Assembly (NCBI RefSeq): GCF_013694365.1
Contig: NZ_CP059275.1
Location: forward strand, 1,054,001-1,118,000
Length of the DNA stretch: 64,000 nucleotides
Source of the DNA: Limosilactobacillus reuteri
Lineage (GTDB): Bacteria; Bacillota; Bacilli; Lactobacillales; Lactobacillaceae
Direction of reading: 5' to 3'
A program made the position numbers and the translations under genes. This document shows, one piece after another, positions 44,127 to 52,119 of the stretch. The notes under the pieces were generated by a model. The model ran no database searches, was not told the DNA's origin, and saw only the letters and a list, made by a program, of their open reading frames with translations. How positions within the stretch are numbered: the first letter of the stretch is position 1; the number at the start of each line of letters is the position of its first letter.

Positions 44127-45632
44127 TTGGACGAACAGAGTAGTAATAAAAAGATGATTACTACCTTTGGACTAGTGACGATGATCATTACCGCCATTTT
44201 TGGTTTTGGGAATGTTTCAAACGCCTACTTACAAATGGGTTACGGTAGTATTATTTGGTACGCATTAGCAGGGATTTGTTTCTTCTTTCCCTGTGGCTTG
44301 ATGATGGCAGAGTACGGTTCCACATTTAAGGATGCTAAAGGGGGCATTTATTCCTGGCTTGCCGGTTCAGTTGGTGAACGAATCGCCTTTGTCGGTACTT
44401 TCGTATGGCTAGCATCTTGGATTGTATGGATGGTATCAACAGCATCACGGATTTGGATTACTTTTTCTGCGTTGCTTTTTGGTAAGGATACTACCCAACA
44501 ATGGCATGCATTTGGTCTGACTTCGACTCAATTGATTGGGGTCCTTGGGATTCTGTTGATTCTTGGAACAACTTGGTGCAGTTCACGGGGAATGACCGCC
44601 ATTGCTAAAGTTGGTTCACTTGGTGGTATTTTTACAATTGTTGTTAACATTATCTTTGTTATTGTCAGTGTTATTGTTTTAGTCGCCGATAAGGGAATCT
44701 TAAAGCAACCAATTCATGGTGCTTCAACTTTCATTACATCACCTAATCCACAATTCCAGACACCAATTGCCATTATTTCGTTTGTTGTTTATGCTATTTT
44801 TGCTTACGGTGGAATGGAATCATTAGGGTCTGTTACTGATAGTATGAAAAATCCGGAAAAGACATTCCCTCGTGGATTGATCATCGCAAGTATCTTTACA
44901 ATTGGTACTTATGTCTTAATGATTTTCATGCTCGGTTGGTCAGTAAATTATCAACAAACTTTGACTAAGAGCAGCGTTAACCTTGGTAATGTTACCTATG
45001 TTGTCTTTAATCAATTAGGGGTTACCATGGGGGATACGCTTGGATGGTCGCACGGTGCTGCCCTTACTTTTGGACTTATCATGACGCGGATCGTTGCCTT
45101 TGCACAGACCCTTGGCTTTTTGGGCGCGTTGTTTATTCTGCTTTACTCCCCAATCAAGGCCTTCATTCTTGGTTCTAATCCAGAATTATGGCCAAAGAAA
45201 CTTACGAAACTTAACAAGGCGGGGATGCCTGCAAATGCAATGTGGCTTCAAGCAATTATTGTTTCAATTATTGTTTTCTTGGTTGCCTTTGGTGGAAATG
45301 CTGCTCAACAGTTCTACTTGATTTTGACTGATATGGCGAACGTTTCAACTTGTTTCCCATATGTTTTCTTGATCGGGGCTTTCCCATTCTTTAAGGCAAA
45401 GAAGGACCTTGACCGGCCATTCGTTGTCTTTAAGAACCGTTTCTGGACGGATGTATTAGTATGTTTCGTTGAATTGATTTTAATTGTCGGAATCGTCTTT
45501 ACGTTTGTTCAACCACTATTACAAAAAGATTATCAAACAGCTTTCTGGACACTTGCTGGACCAATCTTCTTTGCAATCGTTGCGTTGGTCTTCTATCAAA
45601 TTTCCGCAAAGCGTCACCATGTTGAAGGGTAA
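44127..45632 (+). CDS. APC glutamate/GABA-family antiporter (YjeM-like)
   Basis: 501-residue, 12-helix transporter of the APC superfamily. TM1 carries GLVTMIITAIFGFGNVSNAY near residues 15-34, TM6 IAIISFVVYAIFAYGGMESLGS near 211-232, the last typical of GadC/YjeM-type antiporters. TTG start gives MDEQSSNKKMITTFG. Substrate unknown; glutamate/GABA exchange is a family guess and no glutamate decarboxylase gene is adjacent. Confidence 0.82.
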   Translation: MDEQSSNKKMITTFGLVTMIITAIFGFGNVSNAYLQMGYGSIIWYALAGICFFFPCGLMMAEYGSTFKDAKGGIYSWLAGSVGERIAFVGTFVWLASWIVWMVSTASRIWITFSALLFGKDTTQQWHAFGLTSTQLIGVLGILLILGTTWCSSRGMTAIAKVGSLGGIFTIVVNIIFVIVSVIVLVADKGILKQPIHGASTFITSPNPQFQTPIAIISFVVYAIFAYGGMESLGSVTDSMKNPEKTFPRGLIIASIFTIGTYVLMIFMLGWSVNYQQTLTKSSVNLGNVTYVVFNQLGVTMGDTLGWSHGAALTFGLIMTRIVAFAQTLGFLGALFILLYSPIKAFILGSNPELWPKKLTKLNKAGMPANAMWLQAIIVSIIVFLVAFGGNAAQQFYLILTDMANVSTCFPYVFLIGAFPFFKAKKDLDRPFVVFKNRFWTDVLVCFVELILIVGIVFTFVQPLLQKDYQTAFWTLAGPIFFAIVALVFYQISAKRHHVEG

Positions 45633-45819
45633 AAGTGGGAAATAACCTTCTCGACAAGGCGGTGGGCTAAGCTAGAACGATGATTAGCACGGCACGGGCT
45701 GATTATCGTTCGTACTTAGACTCGAGCCTTGTGGCGACGCGAAGCTAGTTCCACGTTATCTTACTATTATTCATAATAAGTAATTGAGGCTGAGAGAAAA
45801 CAAAAGTTTTCTCCCAGCC
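45633..45819 (+). ncRNA. ssrS: Structured RNA, candidate 6S RNA (lacto-usp type)
   Basis: 187 bases without a gene that fold into one long rod: closing stem 45634-45646 with 45755-45765 (AGTGGG/CTTACT and ATAAC/GTTAT), CTTC 45647-45650 with GAAG 45741-45744, ACAAGGC 45654-45660 with GCCTTGT 45726-45732, CTAAG 45667-45671 with CTTAG 45715-45719, and a 14-bp top stem 45675-45688 with 45698-45711 around ACGGCACGG. Large asymmetric internal loops sit on the 3' side (45733-45740 and 45745-45754). Length and the stem-bubble-stem form suit 6S RNA, which mimics open promoter DNA and binds RNA polymerase. No sequence consensus was checked, so the family name is tentative. Confidence 0.5.
45788..45819 (+). 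terminator. Terminator-like hairpin at the 3' end of the structured RNA
   Basis: Inverted repeat GGCTGAGAGAAAAC (45788-45801) and GTTTTCTCCCAGCC (45806-45819) with one mismatch and an AAAA loop. A U-run does not follow because the next gene begins at 45820. Its position at the end of the rod-shaped RNA suggests an intrinsic terminator cut at its 3' edge. Confidence 0.55.
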
Positions 45820-46716
45820 ATGGACAAGGAACCGGGCAAAGGGAAGACTTTTATTGCGTTATTAATCCAACATATTACAATGGCCCAGATTTCAAGTTCT
45901 GCTGCTGTCTTAGCTTACTATACTTTGCTATCTATTTTTCCGGCCGTGATGGTAGTAGGAAATTTATTACCAATGATTGGAATTGATGCTAAGACGATTT
46001 TAGCCTACCTTTCAACTGCAATTCCTGAATCTGTCTATAGCTTTATCCAGCCGTTAATCTATGATTTTTTACGGCGAGGGAGTGGTGGTATCCTGACAAC
46101 TGGGGCCTTGATTGCTCTTTGGTCGACCAGTCAGGGAATTGCCGCTTTTCAACGCAGCGTTAATCATGCGTATGGGATTGCGGAAAATCAGAATCCGGTG
46201 ATGAACCGAATCGTCTCGTTTATTTGGATGATTGTATTATTGGTAATTATTTTTATTATTATTATTTTGTACGGTTTTGGTGAACAAGTCCTAAAGAGTA
46301 TTCAGCCGATTTTTAATTTTCGGCGTGACTACATTTTATTGTTTAGCTCATTAAGATGGCCAGTAACATTTGGCGTCTTATTTATTGCTCTTGCTCTTTT
46401 GTATTACTTTGTTCCTAATGCGAAGGTTCGGTTGCGCTATGCACTTGCTGGGTCATTCTTGGCGTCTTTGTTATGGATGGGATTATCACGTTTATTCTCG
46501 TTCTATACCTTATTATTTAGTCACGGGGTAATTTCCTACAAGACAATTGGAGCTTTTATTGCCATGATGGTATGGCTTGACTTTTCTGGCTATATCATCA
46601 TGCTGGGGGCGGCTCTCAATGCTGCTTTGCAAGAATGCCATGAAGGTGAATTGCACGCCAAGAAACACTTTTGGCAACTGGTAGAAAGAAAGAGTACAAA
46701 CAAAAATGGAGGCTAG
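45820..46716 (+). CDS. YihY/UPF0761 (BrkB-like) inner membrane protein
   Basis: 298 residues from ATG 45820. A TTG at 45784 is in frame but would translate the hairpin of the preceding RNA, so the ATG (MDKEPGKGKTFIALL) is preferred. Six membrane segments are visible, with the family hallmarks SSAAVLAYYTLLSIFPAVMV near 28-47, ALWSTSQGIAAFQRSVNHAYG near 103-123 and YKTIGAFIAMMVWLDFSGYIIMLGAALNA near 245-273. Historically called ribonuclease BN, which is incorrect for this family; the actual function is unknown. Confidence 0.88.
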   Translation: MDKEPGKGKTFIALLIQHITMAQISSSAAVLAYYTLLSIFPAVMVVGNLLPMIGIDAKTILAYLSTAIPESVYSFIQPLIYDFLRRGSGGILTTGALIALWSTSQGIAAFQRSVNHAYGIAENQNPVMNRIVSFIWMIVLLVIIFIIIILYGFGEQVLKSIQPIFNFRRDYILLFSSLRWPVTFGVLFIALALLYYFVPNAKVRLRYALAGSFLASLLWMGLSRLFSFYTLLFSHGVISYKTIGAFIAMMVWLDFSGYIIMLGAALNAALQECHEGELHAKKHFWQLVERKSTNKNGG

Positions 46717-46944
46717 ATGCGTACATTAAGCTTAACTTTCAAGGGTAGTCTTGGTAAAAAGCATTCATTAAAGTTGAACTATGCCAGTGGTGATCTTGAT
46801 GCCGAAACCGTTCGGAAGGCAATGCAAGAAATTGCACAAACCCACCTTTTTACTAAAGAAGGCGAAGATATTTATCAGCAACCTCTTTCTGCAAAATACA
46901 TTGATACTGTTTCTACCGTTATCTTTAACGACGAACAAAAGTAA
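46717..46944 (+). CDS. DUF2922 protein
   Basis: 75 residues, small soluble protein: RTLSLTFKGSLGKKHSLKLNYA (strand-turn-strand), then LDAETVRKAMQEIAQTHLF helix and IDTVSTVIFN strand. DUF2922 proteins are nearly always next to a DUF1659 gene, as here. The pair's biochemical role is not known. Confidence 0.85.
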   Translation: MRTLSLTFKGSLGKKHSLKLNYASGDLDAETVRKAMQEIAQTHLFTKEGEDIYQQPLSAKYIDTVSTVIFNDEQK

Positions 46945-47160
46945 ATGCAAATGGTTCGTAATTTCAAGTCCGCTAAAATTCAACTCACCCTCACTAACAG
47001 TGAACATCCCAAGGGCGTTAAACATCCCTTTAACAACATTATTGAGGAAGTCACTAATGAGCAGGTAGCACAATTTAGTGCAGCAATTGAAATGCTTACT
47101 GCTGAAAAATGCCTTGATACAGATATTATCGTTACTAGTCAAGTCGCATTGAACAACTAA
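46945..47160 (+). CDS. DUF1659 protein
   Basis: 71 residues with the strand pattern KSAKIQLTLTNS, then FNNIIEEVTNEQVAQFSAAIEML and a final strand DIIVTSQVALNN. Partner of the DUF2922 gene that precedes it. A start three codons later (ATG coding for residue 3) is possible. The pair is common in lactobacilli and bacilli, with unknown function. Confidence 0.82.
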   Translation: MQMVRNFKSAKIQLTLTNSEHPKGVKHPFNNIIEEVTNEQVAQFSAAIEMLTAEKCLDTDIIVTSQVALNN

Positions 47161-47955
47161 ATGGCAAAAATTTCGAAAATTGAGGCACAAAAACGGAAGG
47201 GTCGATATAACATATACCTTGATGGTAAGTATGCTTTTCCGGTTGCAGAAAGTGTTTTGATTCAGTTCCGTTTGATGAAGGGAACCGAGCTAGATGAAAA
47301 GCAAATCGCAGCCATTGCGACTGCTGATCAGCAAGCAAAGGCATATTCTCGGATGCTTGATTACCTTTCTTACCAGATGCGGACGGAAAGCGATATCATT
47401 AAGAAGCTAAAAGAAATTGATACGCCAGAAGAGTTTGTTGAGCCAATCTTGAAAAAGCTGCGCGGTCAACAGTTAATCGATGATCATGCCTATGCAGCTT
47501 CCTATGTCCGCACGATGATTAATACAGACTTAAAGGGCCCTAGGGTAATTCGTCAATACTTACGACAAAAAGGGATTGGCGAAAACGATATTGATGATGC
47601 TTTAACGCAATTTACTCCCGAAGTTCAAGCAGAATTGGCAAAAAAGTTAGCTGGAAAGTTATTTCGCCGTTATCGAAACCAGCCAGAGCGGCGACGAGAA
47701 CAAAAAGTAAAACAGGGGGTTATGACAAAAGGCTTCTCTAGTAGTGTGTATGAAATGATTAAGGATGAAGTTGTTCCACAACCTGATCTGGAGCAAGAGA
47801 ACGACCTTTTAGCAAAAGAAGCAGCGAAGCAATGGCATCGGACTCGCCGTTACCAAGGCTACGAGCGTGAGCAGCATTTTAAGCAGGCAATGTATCATAA
47901 GGGTTTTGACCTTGACGATGTCCAAAGCTGGTTAGCTACGCAAGATTTCCAATAA
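47161..47955 (+). CDS. recX: Recombination regulator RecX
   Basis: Binds RecA filaments and inhibits recombinase activity. The 264-residue protein is the long Bacillota form: N-terminal KISKIEAQKRKGRYNIYLDGKYAF near 3-26, then repeated three-helix modules with YLSYQMRTESDIIKKLKE near 68-85, LIDDHAYAASYVRTM near 107-121, and RVIRQYLRQKGI near 128-139. Length and order are usual. Confidence 0.93.
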   Translation: MAKISKIEAQKRKGRYNIYLDGKYAFPVAESVLIQFRLMKGTELDEKQIAAIATADQQAKAYSRMLDYLSYQMRTESDIIKKLKEIDTPEEFVEPILKKLRGQQLIDDHAYAASYVRTMINTDLKGPRVIRQYLRQKGIGENDIDDALTQFTPEVQAELAKKLAGKLFRRYRNQPERRREQKVKQGVMTKGFSSSVYEMIKDEVVPQPDLEQENDLLAKEAAKQWHRTRRYQGYEREQHFKQAMYHKGFDLDDVQSWLATQDFQ

Positions 47956-48723
47956 GTGAATATTAAAATCTTAGTGGCTGTCCATAAAAATTATCGGATG
48001 CCAGATGATCCAATATATTTACCAGTTTTTGTTGGTAAAGAGATTCACCCGACTGTTAACCATACATTTCAGGGTGATAACACCGGAGATAATATTTCAA
48101 AAAAGAATCCGCACTACAATGAATTAACAGCTTTGTACTGGGGATGGAAAAATCTTGATGTGGATGCGTTAGGATTAGTCCACTACCGTCGTTACTTAAC
48201 GATGGGACACTCAAAGGATCTTTCAACTCTCCTCAATCATGAACAAGTTGAAGAGTTGTTGAAAGATGCTGATGTAATCTTGCCAAAGAAGCGGCATTAC
48301 TATATCGAAACAAATGAATCACATTACCTCCATGTTCATGAGCACGCACCGCTTGAAATTACGCGGCAGGTGTTAAAGGAGAAATATCCCCAGTACTTAC
48401 CTGCTTTTGAAAAGGTAATGAAACAGACATCGGCTCATTATTTCAACATGATGATTATGAAGAAGCAGCCGTTGGACGAATATTGTACCTGGCTGTTTGA
48501 TGTTTTAGGCGAAGTTGAGAAAAAAGTTGATTATTCTGACTACACACCATATGAGCAACGGGTGTTTGGTTTTTTGAGTGAGCTTTTACTCGATACTTGG
48601 TTGTTGACTAATCCGCAATACAAGACAGTGGAGGTTAACCGGGTATTTCTTGAAAAGCAAAACTGGCCATTAAAGATTGCGAAGTTCTTAAAACGTAAAG
48701 TCACCGGCCATGGTGAACATTAA
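47956..48723 (+). CDS. DUF4422 capsular-type glycosyltransferase
   Basis: 255 residues with GTG start; the first gene of the polysaccharide locus. The start IKILVAVHKNYRMPDDPIYLPV (residues 3-24) and ELTALYWGWKNLDVDALGLVHYRRYL near 56-81 are the DUF4422 family signature, including the acidic and YRR residues thought to bind the nucleotide sugar. Such enzymes are cytoplasmic and add sugars to lipid-linked repeat units. Acceptor unknown. Confidence 0.87.
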   Translation: MNIKILVAVHKNYRMPDDPIYLPVFVGKEIHPTVNHTFQGDNTGDNISKKNPHYNELTALYWGWKNLDVDALGLVHYRRYLTMGHSKDLSTLLNHEQVEELLKDADVILPKKRHYYIETNESHYLHVHEHAPLEITRQVLKEKYPQYLPAFEKVMKQTSAHYFNMMIMKKQPLDEYCTWLFDVLGEVEKKVDYSDYTPYEQRVFGFLSELLLDTWLLTNPQYKTVEVNRVFLEKQNWPLKIAKFLKRKVTGHGEH

Positions 48724-49653
48724 ATGCCAAAATTGTCAATAGTTGTTCCTTGTTATAATGAGGAAGAAACTATTCCACTTTTTTACCCGGCAGTTAAAAA
48801 AGTGGTTAAACAGATGCCAGTAGAAACAGAATATTGGTTTGTCAATGATGGATCGAGTGATGGCACATTAGCTGAAATGCGAAAGTTGCATAAACAAGAT
48901 CCAGAGCGGGTTCACTATGTTTCTTTTTCCCGTAATTTTGGAAAGGAAGCAGGACTGTACGCTGGGTTACAGGCAGCCACTGGGGATTACGTAGTTGTAA
49001 TGGATGCCGACTTACAGGATCCGCCAGAATATTTGCCTGAGATGTATCAGGATATTTCAACTGGCGAGTATGACTGTGTGGGAATGCGGCGGACTGATCG
49101 AAAAGGAGAGGCGAAGTTTAAGTCTTTCCTTTCAGATCAGTTCTATAATGTCATTAACAAGATTTCTGATACGAAGATTGTCTCAGGGGCCCGTGATTAT
49201 CGGATGATGACTCGGCAGATGGTTAATGCAGTATTGTCATTGACGGAGTATAATCGTTTTTCGAAAGGAATTTTTAACTGGGTTGGTTTTAAGACTAAGT
49301 ACCTTCCTTATAAAAATGTTGAGCGAGTTGCTGGAACGACTGATTGGTCGACTTGGAAACTGTTTAAGTATGCGATTGATGGAATTACTGATTTTTCTGA
49401 AGCACCATTAGCGATTGCTACGTGGATTGGCGGATTTACGGCTTTTGTTTCAGTTATCGGAATGGTTGTTGTTTTAATTAGGAAGATTGTAGAACCATCC
49501 AGTAGTGCCTTTGGCTGGGCATCGATGGTTTGTATTATTTTATTCTTAGGCGGCATTCAGTTATTATGTTTAGGAATAATTGGTCGGTATATTGGTCGTA
49601 TTTACATGCAAACAAAGAAGCGACCGATCTATATTATTAAAGAGAAAAAGTAG
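48724..49653 (+). CDS. GtrB-like polyprenyl-phosphate glycosyltransferase (GT2)
   Basis: 309 residues: N-terminal GT2 domain with VVPCYNEEETIPLF near 6-19, NDGSSDGT near 40-47 and the DxD-type DADLQDPPEY near 98-107, then two C-terminal membrane helices (about 231-255 and 264-290). This is the architecture of GtrB/CsbB enzymes that put glucose or GlcNAc on undecaprenyl phosphate for use outside the membrane. A GtrA-like flippase candidate is at 39828-40265. The nearby envelope-facing GT-C-like proteins could use the product. Confidence 0.9.
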   Translation: MPKLSIVVPCYNEEETIPLFYPAVKKVVKQMPVETEYWFVNDGSSDGTLAEMRKLHKQDPERVHYVSFSRNFGKEAGLYAGLQAATGDYVVVMDADLQDPPEYLPEMYQDISTGEYDCVGMRRTDRKGEAKFKSFLSDQFYNVINKISDTKIVSGARDYRMMTRQMVNAVLSLTEYNRFSKGIFNWVGFKTKYLPYKNVERVAGTTDWSTWKLFKYAIDGITDFSEAPLAIATWIGGFTAFVSVIGMVVVLIRKIVEPSSSAFGWASMVCIILFLGGIQLLCLGIIGRYIGRIYMQTKKRPIYIIKEKK

Positions 49654-50301
49654 ATGAATGAGAAGGTAAAAATTAAACAACAATCAAAGGGATACCTTTT
49701 CTGGAAAAGGTTCTTTGATATTACGCTGTCGTCATTAGCAATGATTGGTTTTAGTCCAGTCTTTCTGACTATTTTTATAATGAATCGGTTTGGTGATAAC
49801 AAAGGTCCATTATTTTATAAGCAGGAACGAATTGGTTGGCATGGCAAACCATTTAAGATTTATAAGTTTCGGTCAATGATTGTGAATGCGGATAAGATTT
49901 TAGAAAATGATCCAGAAATGTATGATAAATATGTTGCCAATAACTATAAACTGGAGCCAGAAGAAGACCCACGGATTACCCGTTTAGGTCGGTGGTTACG
50001 AAAAACATCAATTGATGAAATTCCACAGTTTATCAATATCTTGCGTGGCGATATGAGCATTATTGGCCCCCGACCTATTGTAAAAAAAGAACTTGAAGAA
50101 TATGGTGATCGGGTTGATAAGTTTTTATCAGTAAAACCAGGTGCAATGGGATTGTGGCAATCGAGTGGTCGGAGCAACATTCCATATCCAGAACGCTGTG
50201 ATGTCGAGTTAGAGTATGTTGATAAGGCTTCACTTGCTTTTGATACAAAGATAATGTTTAAGAACATTATTAGTATTTTTAAGCGTGATGGCGCGTATTA
50301 G
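49654..50301 (+). CDS. Priming sugar-1-phosphate transferase (bacterial sugar transferase family)
   Basis: Starts repeat-unit synthesis by transferring a sugar-1-phosphate to undecaprenyl phosphate. The 215-residue protein is the short monotopic form (no multi-helix N domain): membrane hairpin FDITLSSLAMIGFSPVFLTIFI about 21-42, then catalytic motifs KPFKIYKFRSM near 69-79 with the Asp-Glu pair further on, RKTSIDEIPQFINIL near 115-129 and GDMSIIGPRPIV near 131-142. Essential committed step for the EPS locus. Confidence 0.93.
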   Translation: MNEKVKIKQQSKGYLFWKRFFDITLSSLAMIGFSPVFLTIFIMNRFGDNKGPLFYKQERIGWHGKPFKIYKFRSMIVNADKILENDPEMYDKYVANNYKLEPEEDPRITRLGRWLRKTSIDEIPQFINILRGDMSIIGPRPIVKKELEEYGDRVDKFLSVKPGAMGLWQSSGRSNIPYPERCDVELEYVDKASLAFDTKIMFKNIISIFKRDGAY

Positions 50302-51498
50302 GTGAATAATTTAAAAATAAATAAATTCTATATAAATGGCCAATTAATTTATGAAGTTGCATTTGTATTTTATTTCACTGATTTTTTCTTACAATTTACA
50401 ACTTTTATGGATTTTTTCGCTAAAAATACGTTTCATATGTTTTCGTATATTGCATTGGGGATGATAATTTTTAAATTATTTTTTATTGATCAACAAACAA
50501 TAAAAAATTTCCTTATAGATATATTTGTTTTAGGCTTTTTAGTACTTACATGGCGAACTTCCTCAGATTTTATGCTATTTTCAATGGGAATTTTTATTCT
50601 TGGTGCTAGAGGAGTAAACTTTGATAGAATTATTTATTTGTACTTTTATGTAGGAATAATTATATTAACACTTGCTGTATTCAGCTCATTAACCGGTGTA
50701 ATTCAGAATTTGGTTTATCGCAGAGGACAAACCACTGGAACAATTAGACAATCATTTGGTGTTGTTTACCCAACAGACTTTGCTGCACATGTTTTATATT
50801 TTGTTTTAGCATACTGTTATTTATTCTTTGAGAAAATATCAATAAAAAGCTATTTTGTATTTTGTTTACTTGCATATCTACTTATTTACTTTTGTGATGC
50901 TCGTTTAAGTGCCGTATCACTCCTATTATTAATTCCTGTTATGATAATAGGTAAAGCGGCACAACGAGGAAAGAAGTTTGCAAAAAAGATAGCTAATTAC
51001 TACTGGTCAGTTCCAATATTATCAGCATATATAATTTTTTTAATAACCTACTTCTACAATAAATCTAATTTAATTCTAGAAAAGATAAATAGCTTATTAT
51101 CCGGTAGGTTAGCTCTTGGAAAAAAGGGATTTGAGCAGTATGGTTTTTCCATCTTTGGGCAACATATGGTTGAACATAGTTGGGGAGGAACAACTGGGAT
51201 GAGAATGTTTATGACAAATCAAAGTAAATATTTTTTTATTGACTCATCATATATTCGGATTATGATTTTATATGGAATAATTGCACTTTTAATTGTTTTA
51301 GGAATAATGACGTTTATCTCGTTTCGGTCAATTAGCAATGAGAAATATGCTCTTGCGACAGTTTTAGTAGTTATATCCATTAGCGCAGTTGTAGAACAAA
51401 GGCTTCTTGATGTTAGTTATGATCCGTTTTTGATCGCGCTATTAGCAGAGGTTTATGCAAAAGACAAGTCTAAGAACATTATTGGAGGAAAATCGTGA
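50302..51498 (+). CDS. EPS repeat-unit polymerase (Wzy-like)
   Basis: 398-residue, very hydrophobic protein with about ten to eleven membrane segments and one larger extracytoplasmic loop (around residues 255-310, with GRLALGKKGFEQYGFSIFG). Sequence conservation is too low for a motif-based call; the assignment rests on topology, on the O-antigen-polymerase-like loop and on its place between the priming transferase and the chain-length protein. GTG start. Visibly AT-rich. The last four bases (GTGA) are repeated at the start of the next gene, so the two natively overlap by 4 bp. Confidence 0.8.
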   Translation: MNNLKINKFYINGQLIYEVAFVFYFTDFFLQFTTFMDFFAKNTFHMFSYIALGMIIFKLFFIDQQTIKNFLIDIFVLGFLVLTWRTSSDFMLFSMGIFILGARGVNFDRIIYLYFYVGIIILTLAVFSSLTGVIQNLVYRRGQTTGTIRQSFGVVYPTDFAAHVLYFVLAYCYLFFEKISIKSYFVFCLLAYLLIYFCDARLSAVSLLLLIPVMIIGKAAQRGKKFAKKIANYYWSVPILSAYIIFLITYFYNKSNLILEKINSLLSGRLALGKKGFEQYGFSIFGQHMVEHSWGGTTGMRMFMTNQSKYFFIDSSYIRIMILYGIIALLIVLGIMTFISFRSISNEKYALATVLVVISISAVVEQRLLDVSYDPFLIALLAEVYAKDKSKNIIGGKS

Positions 51499-52119
51499 GT
51501 GAAATCTGAAACTTTATATAGAAATTTTTGGAAGAGTTTACTTATAATTATAGTTTTGGCGATCCTTGGAGGAGGAATAATGGGGATTCGTGCAAAAAGA
51601 CATCAATCAACAACGTATACTGCTAAAACTAATATTGTCATTTCCCATGACTTAAAGATTAATGATAATAAGAGTCAGGACAATATCGTCAATGCAGATT
51701 TAAGTATGATGCCAACATATGAAGAAATTGCAAAGAATATGACTGTTTCTAAAGAAGCTCGGCAGTATCTTTCTTCAAAAATGAAAAAAGATTATTCACA
51801 AAATGATATAAATAGTGCGATTGATGCTAAAACTCAACCACAATCATTAGTACTTACATTAGAAGCAACTACAAAATCCAAAGAAGATTCTGTAACAATC
51901 GCAAATGCATCTGCTAAAGCCTTTGTCAAAGAATTGCCTAAGGTACAGCCAGGTGTAGAAAATGTAAGAATTGTTGATAAAGCAACGAAAAGTGATACTT
52001 CAAGTAAGACATCTCCTTCAATAAAAAAGCATGTAGCTGTCGGAGTTGCCTTGGGGGGCTTAGTTGGTTTAATTATTTCCTTTGTTTTTATTACGTCTAA
52101 AGAATTTAATTTAAAATGA
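51499..52119 (+). CDS. Wzz-type polysaccharide chain-length regulator
   Basis: 206 residues with two membrane helices (about 13-30 and 176-198) flanking an extracytoplasmic domain rich in coil-forming segments, the Wzz/CapA layout. The usual Pro-rich region near TM2 appears as KTSPSIKKHVAVG. Gram-positive versions are normally paired with a tyrosine kinase and phosphatase, but neither is present in this window. The 4-bp overlap with the polymerase gene (GTGA) makes co-translation likely. Confidence 0.8.
   Translation: MKSETLYRNFWKSLLIIIVLAILGGGIMGIRAKRHQSTTYTAKTNIVISHDLKINDNKSQDNIVNADLSMMPTYEEIAKNMTVSKEARQYLSSKMKKDYSQNDINSAIDAKTQPQSLVLTLEATTKSKEDSVTIANASAKAFVKELPKVQPGVENVRIVDKATKSDTSSKTSPSIKKHVAVGVALGGLVGLIISFVFITSKEFNLK

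Noticed and set aside
45784..45819. TTG start for the YihY gene 12 codons upstream of the ATG
   Set aside because: These codons lie in a strong terminator-like hairpin belonging to the preceding RNA; the ATG at 45820 gives the conserved N terminus.
46768..47190. 140-codon reverse-strand frame over the DUF2922/DUF1659 pair
   Set aside because: Both forward genes are recognised families; the reverse frame spans joined segments.
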